Shown: piece by piece, positions 63,841 through 64,000 of the stretch
Layout of the letters: each line of letters opens with the position of its first letter
Position numbering within the stretch: position 1 is the stretch's first letter
The notes under the pieces: generated by a model
The model's database searches: none
Seen by the model: only the letters and a program-made list of their open reading frames with translations
Told to the model about the DNA's origin: nothing
Made by a program: the position numbers and the translations under genes
Assembly: GCF_012222305.1 (NCBI RefSeq)
Contig: NZ_CP035730.1
Span: 1,178,001-1,242,000 of the forward strand
DNA length: 64,000 bases
From: Sulfolobus sp. S-194
Lineage (GTDB): Archaea; Thermoproteota; Thermoprotei_A; Sulfolobales; Sulfolobaceae
Reading direction: 5' to 3'

Positions 63841-64000
63841 TTAGCTTTTACACTTATACTCTTCTAATACACCCTCTCTTAACGTAAATCCTAATCCAGG
63901 CCTATCTGGAGTAACTAAATGGCCATTATCTATTTCAATTTGCTCCTTGAATATCTTATCTCTAAGGTCGTTATGTCTTAAGTGCATCTCAATCCATTCA
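63841..64000 (-). CDS. Enolase-superfamily aldonate dehydratase (C-terminal part only)
   Basis: 53 codons up to the TAA at 63841-63843; the rest lies beyond the window. It reads WIEMHLRHNDLRDKIFKEQ, IEIDNGHLVTPDRPGLGF and TLREGVLEEYKCKS. The PDRPGLGFTL motif near the C-terminus is typical of mandelate-racemase/muconate-lactonizing-type sugar-acid dehydratases. In this cluster a D-arabinonate or xylonate dehydratase is expected, which would make 2-keto-3-deoxyarabinonate or -xylonate for the dehydratase at 61229. The active-site lysine and metal ligands are not in view. Confidence 0.75.
   Translation of the reverse strand, partial: EWIEMHLRHNDLRDKIFKEQIEIDNGHLVTPDRPGLGFTLREGVLEEYKCKS

Overview
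Organism: the window suggests a thermoacidophilic crenarchaeon of the Sulfolobales, most like Sulfurisphaera (S. tokodaii relatives). Evidence: the sequence is AT-rich, starts are archaeal (leaderless or GTG/TTG), there is a sulfur oxygenase reductase with every iron and cysteine-site residue in place, a thermopsin-type acid protease, a sulfocyanin-like cupredoxin, a GH15 glucoamylase, many HEPN/MNT and VapBC toxin-antitoxin modules, and small terminal-inverted-repeat elements. The genus call rests on memory of the SOR sequence, not on a search.

Layout. 1-2.3 kb and 34.1-36.3 kb hold two copies, in opposite orientation, of a three-gene cassette: a small very hydrophobic protein, an M48-type membrane metallopeptidase with HExxH, and a SpoIIM/DUF95 membrane protein. 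A hydrophobic precursor next to a DUF95 gene is the layout of bacterial circular-bacteriocin loci, so I propose an archaeal bacteriocin-like system. The two copies share a 702-bp inverted repeat with no difference found. 2.4-10.6 kb mixes decayed toxin-antitoxin genes, two methyltransferases and a glucoamylase. 10.7-19.4 kb holds the SOR gene, a three-gene operon (phytoene-desaturase-like oxidoreductase, membrane protein, secreted Lon-like protein), a small zincin, an MFS transporter and small proteins. 19.8-34 kb is accessory: a broken HEPN/MNT pair, large surface proteins, a 1328-aa membrane-anchored NTPase with two P-loops, a 622-aa protein ending in a membrane hairpin, and a PQQ-propeller/Fn3 surface protein.

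36-45.4 kb has an IS remnant, a cupredoxin with a Met-rich membrane partner, a zinc-finger protein, thermopsin (signal peptide separated by a frameshift in a T8 run), a HEPN/MNT pair and a degenerate ISH3-like IS. 45.7-64 kb is largely a pentose / sugar-acid catabolism region: mannonate dehydratase, a metallo-beta-lactamase-fold hydrolase, a MaoC/CaiB/SDR operon, a CUT2 sugar ABC transporter whose binding protein has a Tat-type signal, an HTH regulator, a cytosolic-looking solute-binding protein, a cyclase-family hydrolase, ketoglutarate-semialdehyde dehydrogenase, 2-keto-3-deoxyarabinonate dehydratase, an AldT-like aldose dehydrogenase and the end of an enolase-superfamily aldonate dehydratase. 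Together these encode uptake plus most of an oxidative Weimberg-type pentose pathway. AACATGTT-like ARA boxes lie in several of its promoters.

Three families of short non-autonomous elements pepper the non-coding DNA: family A (about 127 bp, ends ATAGTGTCGTCATT), family B (about 175 bp, ends TAGCATTTTACGTAAAAATC) and family C (about 175 bp). Some bracket genes as direct repeats. An IS110-type element near 57-58.3 kb is frameshifted but keeps a structured left end.
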